Below, one piece after another: positions 35,076 through 43,464 of a DNA stretch of 64,000 nucleotides; position 1 is the first letter of the stretch; every line of letters begins with the position of its first letter. Origin of the DNA: Allopusillimonas ginsengisoli. GTDB lineage: Bacteria > Pseudomonadota > Gammaproteobacteria > Burkholderiales > Burkholderiaceae_B. The notes below the pieces were generated by a model. The model was not told the DNA's origin, ran no database searches, and saw nothing but the letters and a program-made list of their open reading frames with translations. Both the position numbers and the translations under genes were made by a program. The stretch covers positions 310,001-374,000 of the forward strand of contig NZ_SDQE01000002.1 of NCBI RefSeq assembly GCF_004153455.1, written 5' to 3'.

Positions 35076-35484
35076 GCCACGACCTCTTCCAGAAACAAAA
35101 ATTCAATGGGACGGAACGGTACTTTTATCTTTAGACAAAAGAACTTTCTCATAGCTCTATGGATTTAAAAAGCGAATTATTTTTGACGTTTAGGATCGTT
35201 TTTTTTCATAAGCTCGATGAGCTACCCAACGAGTTAGCGCTTACCAGCTTTAGGGCCGAACGACACCCTACGCGCAATCAATGAGCCCACCCACAGACTG
35301 GCAAAGCCACTCAGCGCGTCATTATGAGTTTTTCTCGGCTTTTCTGAATATTTATACATTGGACTAGCTTCACGGATTCTCCCTAGAATGCCTGCGAGAC
35401 CCTAAGAGGTCGCCCGGCGAGCCTGGATATCGCCTGGCCATATCCATTGACTTACTCAATGAGCAAATTGGAGACATCAGCACA
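35076..35484. promoter_or_regulatory. Divergent promoter region of the two catabolic loci
   Basis: 409 bp without a gene, between the enolase-superfamily gene (minus) and a Bug gene (plus). The first 150 bp are AT-rich. It must carry the promoters for both directions, and is the natural place for binding by the LysR regulator at 27081-27983. No consensus promoter could be fixed with confidence. Confidence 0.5.
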
Positions 35485-36489
35485 ATGAGAAACATCTTCC
35501 GAAATAATTGGCGCCCTTTCGCCTTCACATTGGCCGTAGGAATGCTGTCTGCTGCAGCACCGGCCTGTGCCAGTTCATCGACCTGGCCCGCTTCGGGCAA
35601 ACCCATCACAATCGTCGCGCCCTTCAGCGCGGGGTCAGGCGCTGATGGGCTCGTGCGCAGGCTGGCACAACAAGTGAACAAGGAAACCGGGGTTCCCGTC
35701 ATTGTCGAAAACAAGCCCGGGGCGAGCACGACCATCGGCGCTGATGCGGTGGCCAGAGCCAAGCCGGATGGATATACGCTGCTCTACACCTACGTCCTGA
35801 CACATGCCCAGAATCCCCATCTTTTCAAAAAACTGCCCTACGACGCATTCAAGGATTTCACCCCCATTCTGAAAGTCGTCGACTCTGCGACCATTCTGGC
35901 CGTGAACAAAGACGCTCCGTTCGACTCCATGCAGGCGCTCATCGAATACGCACGGCAGCATCCCGGTGAACTCAATTACGGCTCATACAACGTAGGGTCG
36001 ACAGCACACCTGAACTCGGAAATACTTTTGCGCAATACCGGAATCGATGCCGTCCATATTCCCTACAAGGGCTCTGCCGACGCCCTGATAGGCCTGCTTG
36101 CAGGGGATATCCATTTCGGTTTCGTGGACACGGCAACAGCCGTGAATCAGGCGAGAGCAGGAAAGCTGAAACTCTTTGGCACCGCCACAGACAAACGTTT
36201 GGCGGTTCTCCCGGACTTGCCCACCCTGGCGGAGCAGGGCATTGAGGGTCTGGACATAGTGGGATGGCAAGCCATCTTCGCGCCAGGCAATGTGCCAGAT
36301 GAATTAGCCGAGCAAATCGCCGGCGTGTTTCGCCACGCGCTGTCCGACCCTGAAATTGTGAAGAGCTTTGAATCCCAAGGCGTTCAAGTCAGCGGAGCAG
36401 GCCCCAAGGAGTTTGCCAGTATCGTGCGTCGGGACTATGAACACTGGGGGCAGATCATCAAGGCGCTTGATCTGAAACTCGATCAATAG
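35485..36489 (+). CDS. Bug-family (TctC-like) periplasmic binding protein
   Basis: 334 residues. Signal peptide 1-32 or so (cleavage after A-C-A). Bug motifs: I-T-I-V-A-P-F-S-A-G-S-G-A-D, I-V-E-N-K-P-G-A-S-T-T-I-G, Y-G-S-Y-N-V-G-S-T-A-H-L-N and I-P-Y-K-G-S-A-D-A-L. GGAG precedes the ATG. It is convergent with the LysR gene 51 bp downstream and may belong with the amidohydrolase locus. Ligand unknown. Confidence 0.92.
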   Translation: MRNIFRNNWRPFAFTLAVGMLSAAAPACASSSTWPASGKPITIVAPFSAGSGADGLVRRLAQQVNKETGVPVIVENKPGASTTIGADAVARAKPDGYTLLYTYVLTHAQNPHLFKKLPYDAFKDFTPILKVVDSATILAVNKDAPFDSMQALIEYARQHPGELNYGSYNVGSTAHLNSEILLRNTGIDAVHIPYKGSADALIGLLAGDIHFGFVDTATAVNQARAGKLKLFGTATDKRLAVLPDLPTLAEQGIEGLDIVGWQAIFAPGNVPDELAEQIAGVFRHALSDPEIVKSFESQGVQVSGAGPKEFASIVRRDYEHWGQIIKALDLKLDQ

Positions 36490-36540
36490 GGATTGAGCCA
36501 GCGGGCGGGCTGGATGTGCGTGCGCCAGCCTCGCCTTGCG

Positions 36541-37467
36541 CTATTTTTTTACGGCCGCGCCCTCGCTCATCAATGCTTCTACCATGCTGATCACCTGTAC
36601 GGCAGCGGGCGACAGTGTGCGTCCGGCATGGTGAATAATGCTGCAGGTAAGTTCTGTTTGATTGGAATAGAAAATGGGCAGCTGGATCAGGCTACCGTCT
36701 TCGAGTTCCCCGCGAATCGATTCTCGCATGCACAGAAAAATGACATCGCTGCCCAGCGCGACGGCGCGCAACGCGGCAACACTGTTGCACTCCAGCGCCA
36801 TGGGAAGGTCATCGACACTGGTCAGCCTGTACAGCGCTGCCAGATGATCCCGTGTTCGAGGCGGCAAGGGCGTGGCCGCCAAACGATAATTCATCAGAGC
36901 GGACCGCAACGCACTTCGGCCTTGAATCGCCAGCAACGGATGCCCTGCGCGGACAAACAGGCCGGCATGCTGGGGCGGCAAGGGACGTACCGTGAACTCT
37001 GCTGAAGGAGGCAGGCTGTGGGTGACCGCTACAACGAAATCCAGCCTGTCTTGCGCAAGCATCTCCACCAGACTGGCCCAGCCTTCTATTTCTACACGCA
37101 TGCTGATGCCAGGGTAATCCTGCGCCAATTGTGTCAGCAGAGGCGACAGAAAACCCGCGGCCGGAAACACCCCCGCCCCCATGGCGACCTCGCCGCTGGC
37201 CAGGCCCCGGATCAGTTCCGTTTCACGTTTGAGCGCCGCCGCTTCGGCCAGCACCCGGTGCGCGTGCGCCAGAACGCTGCGGCCAGGTTTGGTGAGGCGA
37301 ATACCGGCTGCGCTGCGGTCCAGCAATTTCAGGCCAAGGGTTTCTTCCAGCGACTGGATACTGCGGGTCAGCGCGGATTGCGTCAGATGCAATTTTGCCG
37401 CGGCGCGAGAATAGTGACGCTCCTCAGCCAGCGTGGAAAAGTGTTTTAAGGCGCGCAAACTAAGCAT
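36541..37467 (-). CDS. LysR-family transcriptional regulator
   Basis: 308 residues. Classical LysR N-terminus M-L-S-L-R-A-L-K-H-F-S-T-L-A-E, HTH S-R-A-A-A-K-L-H-L-T-Q-S-A-L-T-R-S-I and a co-inducer domain from about 90. It is divergent from the amidohydrolase gene (162 bp apart), the usual layout for a LysR protein controlling its neighbour and itself. The AT-rich gap near 37470-37500 (TTTATCATTAATTTATC) is the likely binding region. Confidence 0.92.
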   Translation of the reverse strand: MLSLRALKHFSTLAEERHYSRAAAKLHLTQSALTRSIQSLEETLGLKLLDRSAAGIRLTKPGRSVLAHAHRVLAEAAALKRETELIRGLASGEVAMGAGVFPAAGFLSPLLTQLAQDYPGISMRVEIEGWASLVEMLAQDRLDFVVAVTHSLPPSAEFTVRPLPPQHAGLFVRAGHPLLAIQGRSALRSALMNYRLAATPLPPRTRDHLAALYRLTSVDDLPMALECNSVAALRAVALGSDVIFLCMRESIRGELEDGSLIQLPIFYSNQTELTCSIIHHAGRTLSPAAVQVISMVEALMSEGAAVKK

Positions 37468-37629
37468 AATGAGTTTTTATCATTAATTTATCCAACAGTA
37501 TGCATTTGATTCAAACCAACCGCAAGCCTAAGATTTATCGATCGAAGGCGGATTTCAGAGGCCGGCAACCCAAATGACCCGGCATCAGCTACCCGCAAAA
37601 TTCATCAGTGACATCAGGAGAGAGACAAC

Positions 37630-39348
37630 ATGTACGACTTGGTAATCCGGCGCGGCACGATTGTCGATGGCAGCGGGCAGCCTGCATTCTGTGGAGACCT
37701 TGCCATCAGCGCGGGGAAGATTGTTCAGGCAGGTGGCAAGGCAGGCGCCGGGCGGCGCGAAATAGATGCGGATGGATGTCTGGTGACGCCGGGGTGGGTC
37801 GATATTCACACTCACTACGATGGCCAGGCCACGTGGGATCCTTACCTCAGCCCTTCCACCTGGCATGGCGTGACGACAGCGATCATGGGCAACTGTGGCG
37901 TAGGCTTTGCCCCGGTGCGCCAGGATCGACGCGATTGGTTGATCAAGGTCATGGAAGGCGTGGAAGACATACCAGGCTCGGTGCTGTCCGAAGGCATCGA
38001 ATGGGAGTGGGAAACCTTCCCCGAATACCTGGACGCCCTGGCACGTAAGCCCAAAGCCTTGGATATCGGCGCCCAATTGCCGCATTCTGCCTTGCGCGCC
38101 TATGTCATGGGCGATCGGGCCATACATCATGACGAAGCCGCCCCCCAGGACTTGCAGGACATGCGCAATCTTTTACGCCAGGCAATGGATGCCGGGGCAA
38201 TGGGCTTTTCCACTTCAAAGACATTTCTGCACAAGTATGACGAGCGCAAGTATCCTCCCGGCACTTTTGCCACGGAAGAGGAACTGATGTCCCTGGGTAC
38301 CGTGCTGGGCGAGGCAGGCCACGGTGTGTTCCAGATGACTGCCAACCACCCTGCGATGGAACAGGAAATGCCCTGGCTCGGTGCTCTGGCGCGGCACAAC
38401 GACTTGCCCGTTCTATTCAACCTGCAGCAGACCGATGATGCGCCGGATGTTTGGCGCCAGCTTATGGACCAACTGGAACAAGCCCGCCAGCAGAACATCC
38501 CCTTACTGGGCGGCATCAGCGGCAGACCGCTGGGCATACTTTTCTCATGGCAAAGCAGCTTGCATCCTTTCGTCGCGCACCCGACCTTCAAGGTGCTGCA
38601 AACCCTGCCATTCGACGAGATGATTGCGCAGTTGCGCGACCCGGACGTACGCCGCAAACTGATGGGTGAAAACGCTGGCCTGCTCGACCGGCGCGCCACA
38701 ACGTTATTCAGCAGCTTTCACAAGATCTTCCCGCTGGGCGACGAGCCGGACTATGAGCCGCGAGAGGAAAACAGCGTGGCCGCGATGGCAGCGCGCACAG
38801 GCCGGCAGCCCCTGGACATCGTCTACGATCTGATGCTGGAGAAGGAAGGCAAAGCATTCTTGTACTACCCGTCCTTCAATTACGCCTATGGGCATCTGAA
38901 TCATGTGCACGAAATGCTCCAGCACGACAATACGGTGAACAGCTTGTCGGACGGCGGCGCCCATTGCGGTTACATCTGCGACGTCAGTTTACCCACCTTC
39001 ATGCTCAGCTACTGGACCCGTGATCGCAAGCGTGGCGATACATTGCCCTTGGAACGCGTGGTAAAGCGCCAGACTGCTGATACCGCGCGCGTGTATGGCC
39101 TGCACGATCGAGGCACGCTGATGCCGGGATTCAAGGCGGATATCAATGTGATCGACCCCGCCATGCTCAAGCTGCATGGACCGGAGATGGTATTTGATCT
39201 GCCGGCAGGCGGGCGTAGATTAGTACAGCGTGCAGACGGCTATGTCGCGACGCTGGTCAACGGAGAGCCCATTTTCGAACATGGCCAGTCGACCGGATCA
39301 CTGCCAGGTCGGTTGCTGCGTAGCCGCAAAGGAGGCATCCATGCGTGA
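37630..39348 (+). CDS. D-aminoacylase-type amidohydrolase (N-acyl-D-amino-acid deacylase family)
   Basis: 572 residues. The amidohydrolase start D-L-V-I-R-R-G-T-I-V-D-G-S-G, metal motif D-I-H-T-H at 59-62 with H60 and H62, and the family-specific Cys ligand C89 (M-G-N-C-G-V-G) mark the D-aminoacylase/D-glutamate deacylase group. A later L-S-D-G-G-A-H region supplies the catalytic Asp. It is somewhat longer than typical D-aminoacylases (about 480), like the group often annotated as D-aminoacylase domain proteins. GGAG precedes the ATG. Likely hydrolyses an N-acyl amino acid or cyclic amide; actual substrate unknown. Confidence 0.87.
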   Translation: MYDLVIRRGTIVDGSGQPAFCGDLAISAGKIVQAGGKAGAGRREIDADGCLVTPGWVDIHTHYDGQATWDPYLSPSTWHGVTTAIMGNCGVGFAPVRQDRRDWLIKVMEGVEDIPGSVLSEGIEWEWETFPEYLDALARKPKALDIGAQLPHSALRAYVMGDRAIHHDEAAPQDLQDMRNLLRQAMDAGAMGFSTSKTFLHKYDERKYPPGTFATEEELMSLGTVLGEAGHGVFQMTANHPAMEQEMPWLGALARHNDLPVLFNLQQTDDAPDVWRQLMDQLEQARQQNIPLLGGISGRPLGILFSWQSSLHPFVAHPTFKVLQTLPFDEMIAQLRDPDVRRKLMGENAGLLDRRATTLFSSFHKIFPLGDEPDYEPREENSVAAMAARTGRQPLDIVYDLMLEKEGKAFLYYPSFNYAYGHLNHVHEMLQHDNTVNSLSDGGAHCGYICDVSLPTFMLSYWTRDRKRGDTLPLERVVKRQTADTARVYGLHDRGTLMPGFKADINVIDPAMLKLHGPEMVFDLPAGGRRLVQRADGYVATLVNGEPIFEHGQSTGSLPGRLLRSRKGGIHA

Positions 39349-39949
39349 TTCTGTATCATCCAGCGCTATGACAGATCAACATATAGACCAGCTTTTCCTA
39401 CAAGCCCGCACCCACAGTGCCTGGCTGGACCAGCCCGTGGCTCCTCAGCTGCTGCAGAAACTGTATGCCATGACCGCCATGGGGCCGACCTCAGCCAACT
39501 GCTCGCCTTTGCGCGTGATATTTGTGTGCAGCCCACAGGCAAAGGAGCGGCTGTTGCCACACATGGCAGCCGGCAACCGCGAAAAAACCCGCCAGGCACC
39601 GGTAACCGCCATTCTGGCCTACGACCTGGACTTCCCTGAGCAACTGGCCACGCTTTACCCTCATGAGCCGTCGGCGCCATCCTGGTTCACCAGCAGCGCC
39701 GACGCCACCCGAATCGCGGCGCTACGCAACGGCAGCCTTCAAGGCGGTTATTTCATTCTGGCCGCACGCAGCCTTGGCCTAGATTGCGGGCCCATGGGCG
39801 GGTTTGACGCAGAGGCCGTGGCACAGGCGTTTTTCCCGGATCGGCCGTATGAGGTGAATTTTCTTTGTAATCTGGGTTACGGCGACGATCAGGCGTTGCA
39901 TCCGCGTCTTCCACGCTTGAGCTTCGAAACCGCATGTGAGGTAGTTTGA
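39341..39949 (+). CDS. Nitroreductase-family protein, RutE/malonic semialdehyde reductase-like
   Basis: 202 residues from ATG 39341, preceded by AAAGGAGG; it overlaps the amidohydrolase stop by 8 nt, so it is translationally coupled. The FMN-dependent nitroreductase fold shows A-M-G-P-T-S-A-N-C-S-P-L-R, N-G-S-L-Q-G-G-Y-F-I-L-A-A-R and G-L-D-C-G-P-M-G-G-F-D, as in RutE, which reduces 3-oxopropanoate (malonic semialdehyde). Linkage to an amidohydrolase parallels the logic of pyrimidine-ring or amide breakdown, but no other rut genes are here. Confidence 0.87.
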   Translation: MRDSVSSSAMTDQHIDQLFLQARTHSAWLDQPVAPQLLQKLYAMTAMGPTSANCSPLRVIFVCSPQAKERLLPHMAAGNREKTRQAPVTAILAYDLDFPEQLATLYPHEPSAPSWFTSSADATRIAALRNGSLQGGYFILAARSLGLDCGPMGGFDAEAVAQAFFPDRPYEVNFLCNLGYGDDQALHPRLPRLSFETACEVV

Positions 39950-40012
39950 GGCGGCGGTTGCTTGCCATAACAATTTAAAGCTTGGCGGCCTATCCCGGCC
40001 GTCCTCTTTCAT

Positions 40013-40037
40013 CCGGCCGGAGCGCCGGTTTTTTTTT
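40013..40037 (+). terminator. Rho-independent terminator after the nitroreductase gene
   Basis: Arms CCGGC (40013-40017) and GCCGG (40024-40028) around a 6-nt loop, followed by nine T. About 65 bp past the stop codon at 39949. Confidence 0.75.
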
Positions 40038-40118
40038 GAATGAACGGAACAACTGGTTCATTTCGTTACTTGACTGTTGAATTGCACAGCCTATACTGAA
40101 CTCCATACGGATGGTAAA

Positions 40119-40138
40119 TGGATGGTGTATACCATCCA
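40119..40138. promoter_or_regulatory. Palindromic operator candidate before the CopG-type gene
   Basis: Perfect 8-bp arms TGGATGGT/ACCATCCA around GTAT, ending 21 bp before the ATG at 40160. A related half-site (CGGATGGT) lies just upstream at 40108-40115. Ribbon-helix-helix regulators usually bind such repeats, so it is probably the autoregulatory site. Confidence 0.6.
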
Positions 40139-40159
40139 AGTAGAGTATAAAGGAACAGT

Positions 40160-40573
40160 ATGAGCGTGCATGACATTCGACCCAAGCTCAATGAAAGCGA
40201 GAAGGTCACGATCAACCTTGGCCTGATTGATCTTGGACAAATAGATCTGTTGGTACAGGAAGGCTTTTATTCAAATCGCACAGATTTGATCCGCACCGCC
40301 ATCCGCAATCAGTTGAATACCCATACGGATGTCGTCAAACAGACGGTAGCTCGTAAAAGCCTGGTGCTGGGTTTGCAGCATTACTCGCGCGCAGACCTTG
40401 AGGCGCTACAGGCCGCCGGGCAGCGCCTGCAAATCCAAGTGCTGGGCCTGGCCAGTATCGGCACAGATGTATCACCGGAACTGGCGTTGGCAACCATAGA
40501 ATCCATAACCGTGTTAGGCGCCTTGCGCGCGAGTTCGGCCGTCAAGAAAGCCCTGGCTCAGCGTATTCGTTAA
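40160..40573 (+). CDS. CopG/ribbon-helix-helix-type transcriptional regulator
   Basis: 137 residues. The N-terminal segment E-K-V-T-I-N-L-G-L-I-D-L, followed by helix L-V-Q-E-G-F-Y-S-N-R-T-D-L-I-R-T-A-I-R-N-Q-L, is the ribbon-helix-helix fold (about 14-53). The C-terminal 80 residues are not familiar and may bind a signal or a partner. It lies 67 bp before the esterase gene's ATG and on the same strand. It probably represses its own operon through the palindrome at 40119-40138. Confidence 0.82.
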   Translation: MSVHDIRPKLNESEKVTINLGLIDLGQIDLLVQEGFYSNRTDLIRTAIRNQLNTHTDVVKQTVARKSLVLGLQHYSRADLEALQAAGQRLQIQVLGLASIGTDVSPELALATIESITVLGALRASSAVKKALAQRIR

Positions 40574-40640
40574 TGAATGACCGTAAACACTCTGCGCCCC
40601 TGGCTTATCCGCCTGACGACGTTTGGAAGGAACCGTTGTA

Positions 40641-41858
40641 ATGAAAATGAACGAAAAGATGTTCGAAAAAATGCGGGATGCGACGTCAACCTTGATGACA
40701 AGCGGACCAGCAGCAGCCACGATCGCTATTCAGCAAGCCTTGCAGCAACACGGCTGCTGGGACGCAGGCGAACACCCGGCCTGGCGCCCACAGCAGTCGC
40801 GCCCGATGCGCGATATCACCCCTGCGCCAGAGGAAGCGACAATCGAGTGCATAGATATCTCCGACACACACCACACACTCGGTACAGACAAGGCAGGCGA
40901 TGCCTGTCAGCCTGAAGAAGCCGGCGAGCCAGACCGTTTTATCGCCGGATCGTATCGCAACAACGCAGGCCAGCGAAGCTACAAACTGTACGTTCCCAGC
41001 AGTTATCACGGGCAGACTCTGCCATTGATGGTTATGCTGCATGGCTGCACACAAGATCCAGACGACTTTGCCAGCGGCACGCGCATGAACGAGATCGCCG
41101 AAGAAAAACAATGCCTCGTCGTGTATCCCGCCCAGGCACAATCCGCCAATAGTGCGCGGTGCTGGAACTGGTTCAAGGCCATCGATCAAAAGCGTGATCA
41201 AGGCGAGCCGTCACTCATCGCTGGCATCACGCGTCAGGTTATCGACACTTATCATATCGATGCGAAACGCGTTTATATAGCTGGCATGTCGGCGGGGGGC
41301 GCGATGGCCGTCATCATGGGCACGCTCTATCCGGATCTATACACCGCTGTCGGTGTTCATTCAGGCCTGCCCTATGCCTCGGCACAAGACCTGCCCTCAG
41401 CGCTGGCAGCAATGAAAAATGGACCATCGGCATATCAGGCAAAATCCGGAACACCCACTGGGGCCGCTGCCCGTCTGGCGGCAATCCCCATCATCGTTTT
41501 TCATGGCGACCGAGACTCAACCGTCCATCCCAGCAACAGCGACACCATCGTGGTACAAAGTGCGCCACACCGCAAATCCCAAGATAAACATATGCAATCT
41601 GCTGATCCGGATCTCGCGACGACGAGCGGCAAATCCGAACCGGTCGTGCAGGTGGGAAAAACGCCCAATGGTCACGCATTTACCCGAACTACCTATGCCG
41701 ATGCACAAGGGCATGTCGACGCCGAACAATGGCTTATCCACGGCGCCGCTCATGCGTGGTCCGGCGGCAGCAACCAGGGCAGCTACACAGATGCCAGAGG
41801 CCCCGATGCCAGCCGGGAAATGATGCGTTTCTTTTATACCCAGACTAAGAAGAGATAA
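40641..41858 (+). CDS. PHB-depolymerase-family esterase
   Basis: 405 residues from ATG 40641 (a TTG at 40623 is also in frame; GGAAGG precedes the ATG). Alpha/beta hydrolase with the oxyanion segment M-L-H-G-C-T-Q-D-P-D-D-F, lipase box G-M-S-A-G-G, Asp in F-H-G-D-R-D-S-T-V and catalytic His in H-G-A-A-H-A-W-S-G-G. This is the LpqC/PhaZ-type esterase family. No signal peptide is visible, so it acts in the cytoplasm or needs another route. Natural substrate could be polyhydroxybutyrate or other short-chain esters. Confidence 0.9.
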   Translation: MKMNEKMFEKMRDATSTLMTSGPAAATIAIQQALQQHGCWDAGEHPAWRPQQSRPMRDITPAPEEATIECIDISDTHHTLGTDKAGDACQPEEAGEPDRFIAGSYRNNAGQRSYKLYVPSSYHGQTLPLMVMLHGCTQDPDDFASGTRMNEIAEEKQCLVVYPAQAQSANSARCWNWFKAIDQKRDQGEPSLIAGITRQVIDTYHIDAKRVYIAGMSAGGAMAVIMGTLYPDLYTAVGVHSGLPYASAQDLPSALAAMKNGPSAYQAKSGTPTGAAARLAAIPIIVFHGDRDSTVHPSNSDTIVVQSAPHRKSQDKHMQSADPDLATTSGKSEPVVQVGKTPNGHAFTRTTYADAQGHVDAEQWLIHGAAHAWSGGSNQGSYTDARGPDASREMMRFFYTQTKKR

Positions 41859-41885
41859 GCGCTTCGCGACGATACACGCCTAAGT

Positions 41886-41911
41886 TATAATGTACGTTAT
41901 TCTGTACAACC
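41886..41911 (+). promoter_or_regulatory. Promoter -10 and operator candidate of the Phd-ParE pair
   Basis: A perfect TATAAT (41886-41891) overlaps an inverted repeat TGTAC-N8-GTACA (41891-41908) about 25-40 bp before the antitoxin start. Phd-type antitoxins repress their own promoter, so the repeat is the likely site. The -35 box is weak. Confidence 0.5.
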
Positions 41912-41932
41912 TATGAGCCTATGGAGGCGATT

Positions 41933-42235
41933 ATGTCGATCTCAGCCGGCGATATTATCTCGCTGTCCCAAGCCAGGGCCAATCTGTCCGAACTGGCCGA
42001 CCAGGTGAAGGCTGGGGCCGAGAAAATCGTCACAAAAAACGGCGAAAGCTACGTTGCCATCATCGACGCCCAGCGACTGGATTACTACCACCAGTTGGAG
42101 CGCGAGCGTATCCATTTGTTGTTGATCGAAGACGCCAGCAAGGGCCTGGCCGACATATCGGCAGGCAAGGTCAAAGACGCTCGCAGCACCCTCTCCGCGC
42201 TCAAATCTCGCCGCACCACCAGAACAGCCATCTAA
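41933..42235 (+). CDS. Phd/YefM-type antitoxin
   Basis: 100 residues from ATG 41933 (GGAGG nearby; an in-frame ATG at 41921 overlaps that ribosome site). The N-terminal prevent-host-death fold (I-I-S-L-S-Q-A-R-A-N-L-S-E-L-A-D-Q-V, then T-K-N-G-E-S-Y-V-A-I-I-D) binds DNA. The C-terminal tail should neutralise the toxin encoded 24 bp downstream. Forms a type II toxin-antitoxin module. Confidence 0.88.
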   Translation: MSISAGDIISLSQARANLSELADQVKAGAEKIVTKNGESYVAIIDAQRLDYYHQLERERIHLLLIEDASKGLADISAGKVKDARSTLSALKSRRTTRTAI

Positions 42236-42259
42236 CTAGACAGTAGATAGATTCGCACT

Positions 42260-42646
42260 GTGACAGCCCGTCGTACCGTCAAGCTCACCGCCAACTTCGA
42301 GCGCAACCTTGAAGAAGTCCAAGCGTTCCTGCTGCAAGCCAAATCCCCCCAAGCATACGATGCGCTGCTGGACGAACTAACGCAGGCCGTTATCCCCAAT
42401 CTGGAGCGCTTTCCCGGCATGGGCCGATCATTCCTCGACCGGCCCGCCCGCTCCGTCGAGGTAGGCAACGGCATTACGCGACTGACCAAACAACTCAATG
42501 CCATTACCCCAGGCAGCGAACTGCGCGAATATGTGATGGCGCACTACCTGCTGCTGTATGCGCACATCAAAGGCACGGTGTATCTGCTCTCGATTCGCCA
42601 TCAGCGGCAACTGTCATTTGATTTGGCAAGTCACTGGCCAGCGTAA
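42260..42646 (+). CDS. ParE/RelE-family toxin
   Basis: 128 residues from GTG 42260. RelE/ParE superfamily features: K-L-T-A-N-F-E-R-N-L-E-E-V near the start, L-E-R-F-P-G-M-G-R-S-F in the middle, and the strand Y-L-L-L-Y-A-H-I-K-G-T-V-Y-L-L-S-I-R-H-Q. Whether it poisons gyrase (ParE) or cuts ribosome-bound mRNA (RelE) cannot be told. Longer than the usual 90-100 residues. Paired with the Phd-type antitoxin. Confidence 0.86.
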   Translation: MTARRTVKLTANFERNLEEVQAFLLQAKSPQAYDALLDELTQAVIPNLERFPGMGRSFLDRPARSVEVGNGITRLTKQLNAITPGSELREYVMAHYLLLYAHIKGTVYLLSIRHQRQLSFDLASHWPA

Positions 42647-42712
42647 ACGAGAGTCGTCAATGAAAAAGCCCCTTCCCGTTGCGTATCAGAGAGCTACGAG
42701 ACTGACTGGGGA

Positions 42713-42826
42713 ATGAGGCTAAAAATTTGCTTTATTCCTTACCATGATCATCTGGAAATCAAGACGGCATATGAGCCGAATGCTGAAGAAATTCGTATAT
42801 ACAAAAAATATGGAGAAAAGCCATGA
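42713..42826 (+). CDS. Small ORF coupled to a CopG-type antitoxin, possible toxin remnant
   Basis: 37 codons from ATG 42713 (M-R-L-K-I-C-F-I-P-Y-H) to TGA 42824-42826, which overlaps the next gene's ATG in ATGA. AT-rich compared with its neighbours. The C-terminal part (E-E-I-R-I-Y-K-K-Y-G-E-K-P) looks like the end of a small basic protein. It could be the shortened partner of the antitoxin or a complete small peptide. Not recognised. Confidence 0.35.
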   Translation: MRLKICFIPYHDHLEIKTAYEPNAEEIRIYKKYGEKP

Positions 42827-43134
42827 ATGCACCTAAGATTGAAAGCACTTTAGAGAATTGGGAGACAGGGGCTCTAGGAGCTGACGAGGCTTATGTAAAA
42901 GTAGATGATGACGACTTGGAATCTCTTATCAATGACAACTTGGCAATGCGTCCAATTTCCATTCGTCTCGAAGAATGTCTAATCGACGATTTCAAAATGA
43001 TCGCCAAGCACCATGGGCTTTCCTATCAGCCTATGATGAGGCAGGTACTAAAGAGGTTCGCGGATAACGAAACACGCCGCATCCTCCGTGAGTACATTGC
43101 CAATGGTAAGGATAAGCCTAAGAAAGCTGCCTAA
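42823..43134 (+). CDS. CopG/BrnA-like antitoxin
   Basis: 103 residues. An acidic N-terminal part (1-35) is followed by M-R-P-I-S-I-R-L-E-E-C-L-I-D-D-F-K-M-I-A and a helix-turn-helix-like H-G-L-S-Y-Q-P-M-M-R-Q-V-L-K, typical of ribbon-helix-helix antitoxins of the BrnA/CopG group, then a basic tail. Its usual toxin would be upstream; only a 37-codon frame is there, so the gene may be an orphan. GC content is lower than in the flanks, a sign of transfer. Confidence 0.8.
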   Translation: MNAPKIESTLENWETGALGADEAYVKVDDDDLESLINDNLAMRPISIRLEECLIDDFKMIAKHHGLSYQPMMRQVLKRFADNETRRILREYIANGKDKPKKAA

Positions 43135-43217
43135 GTCCTCGCGGACTGCAAACACGCTCTCCACTCAGAGGGCTTTCTTATGCCAAACCCTACTGATACA
43201 CCATATCCAGCAGGCCC

Positions 43218-43298
43218 CGAGAGCCCGCCCCCAGCCGCTAGCTTATAGGGCTTTTCCTTGGGTACAGCCTGTTTGCATTGGATGTTGGTTAGGGCCAT
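43218..43298 (-). pseudogene. Tyrosine integrase, 5' remnant
   Basis: From ATG 43298 the frame reads M-A-L-T-N-I-Q-C-K-Q, then A-V-P-K-E-K-P-Y-K-L-A-A-G-G-G-L, the start of DUF4102-type (P4-like) integrases. After about 27 codons similarity stops and the frame runs out at about 43131. It sits 166 bp from the 3' end of tRNA-Ser, the classic place for such an integrase. The body of the gene and most of its element are gone. Confidence 0.8.
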
Positions 43299-43394
43299 AT
43301 TGGGGGTACTTTTTCTAGAGGGCCCAAGAGATACCCCCAAATGTACCCCTAGATGAGGGTATATGGCTATAGTCTGCCATGCACTGCCGTAGAC

Positions 43395-43431
43395 AACAAA
43401 AGCCCGCATAGCGTTTAACCATGCGGGCCTT
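43395..43431 (-). terminator. Terminator of tRNA-Ser
   Basis: Arms AAGCCCGCAT/ATGCGGGCCT (43400-43409 and 43421-43430) with an 11-nt loop, followed on the minus strand by a T-rich run. It is 34 bp past the tRNA 3' end. Confidence 0.65.
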
Positions 43432-43464
43432 ATAGACTGTTGTGTACAACTGTAGATGTATTCC

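Noticed and set aside
43131-43298. Reading the integrase remnant frame as an intact small gene
   Set aside because: Only the first 27 or so codons match the integrase family; the rest is unrelated and the catalytic domain is absent.
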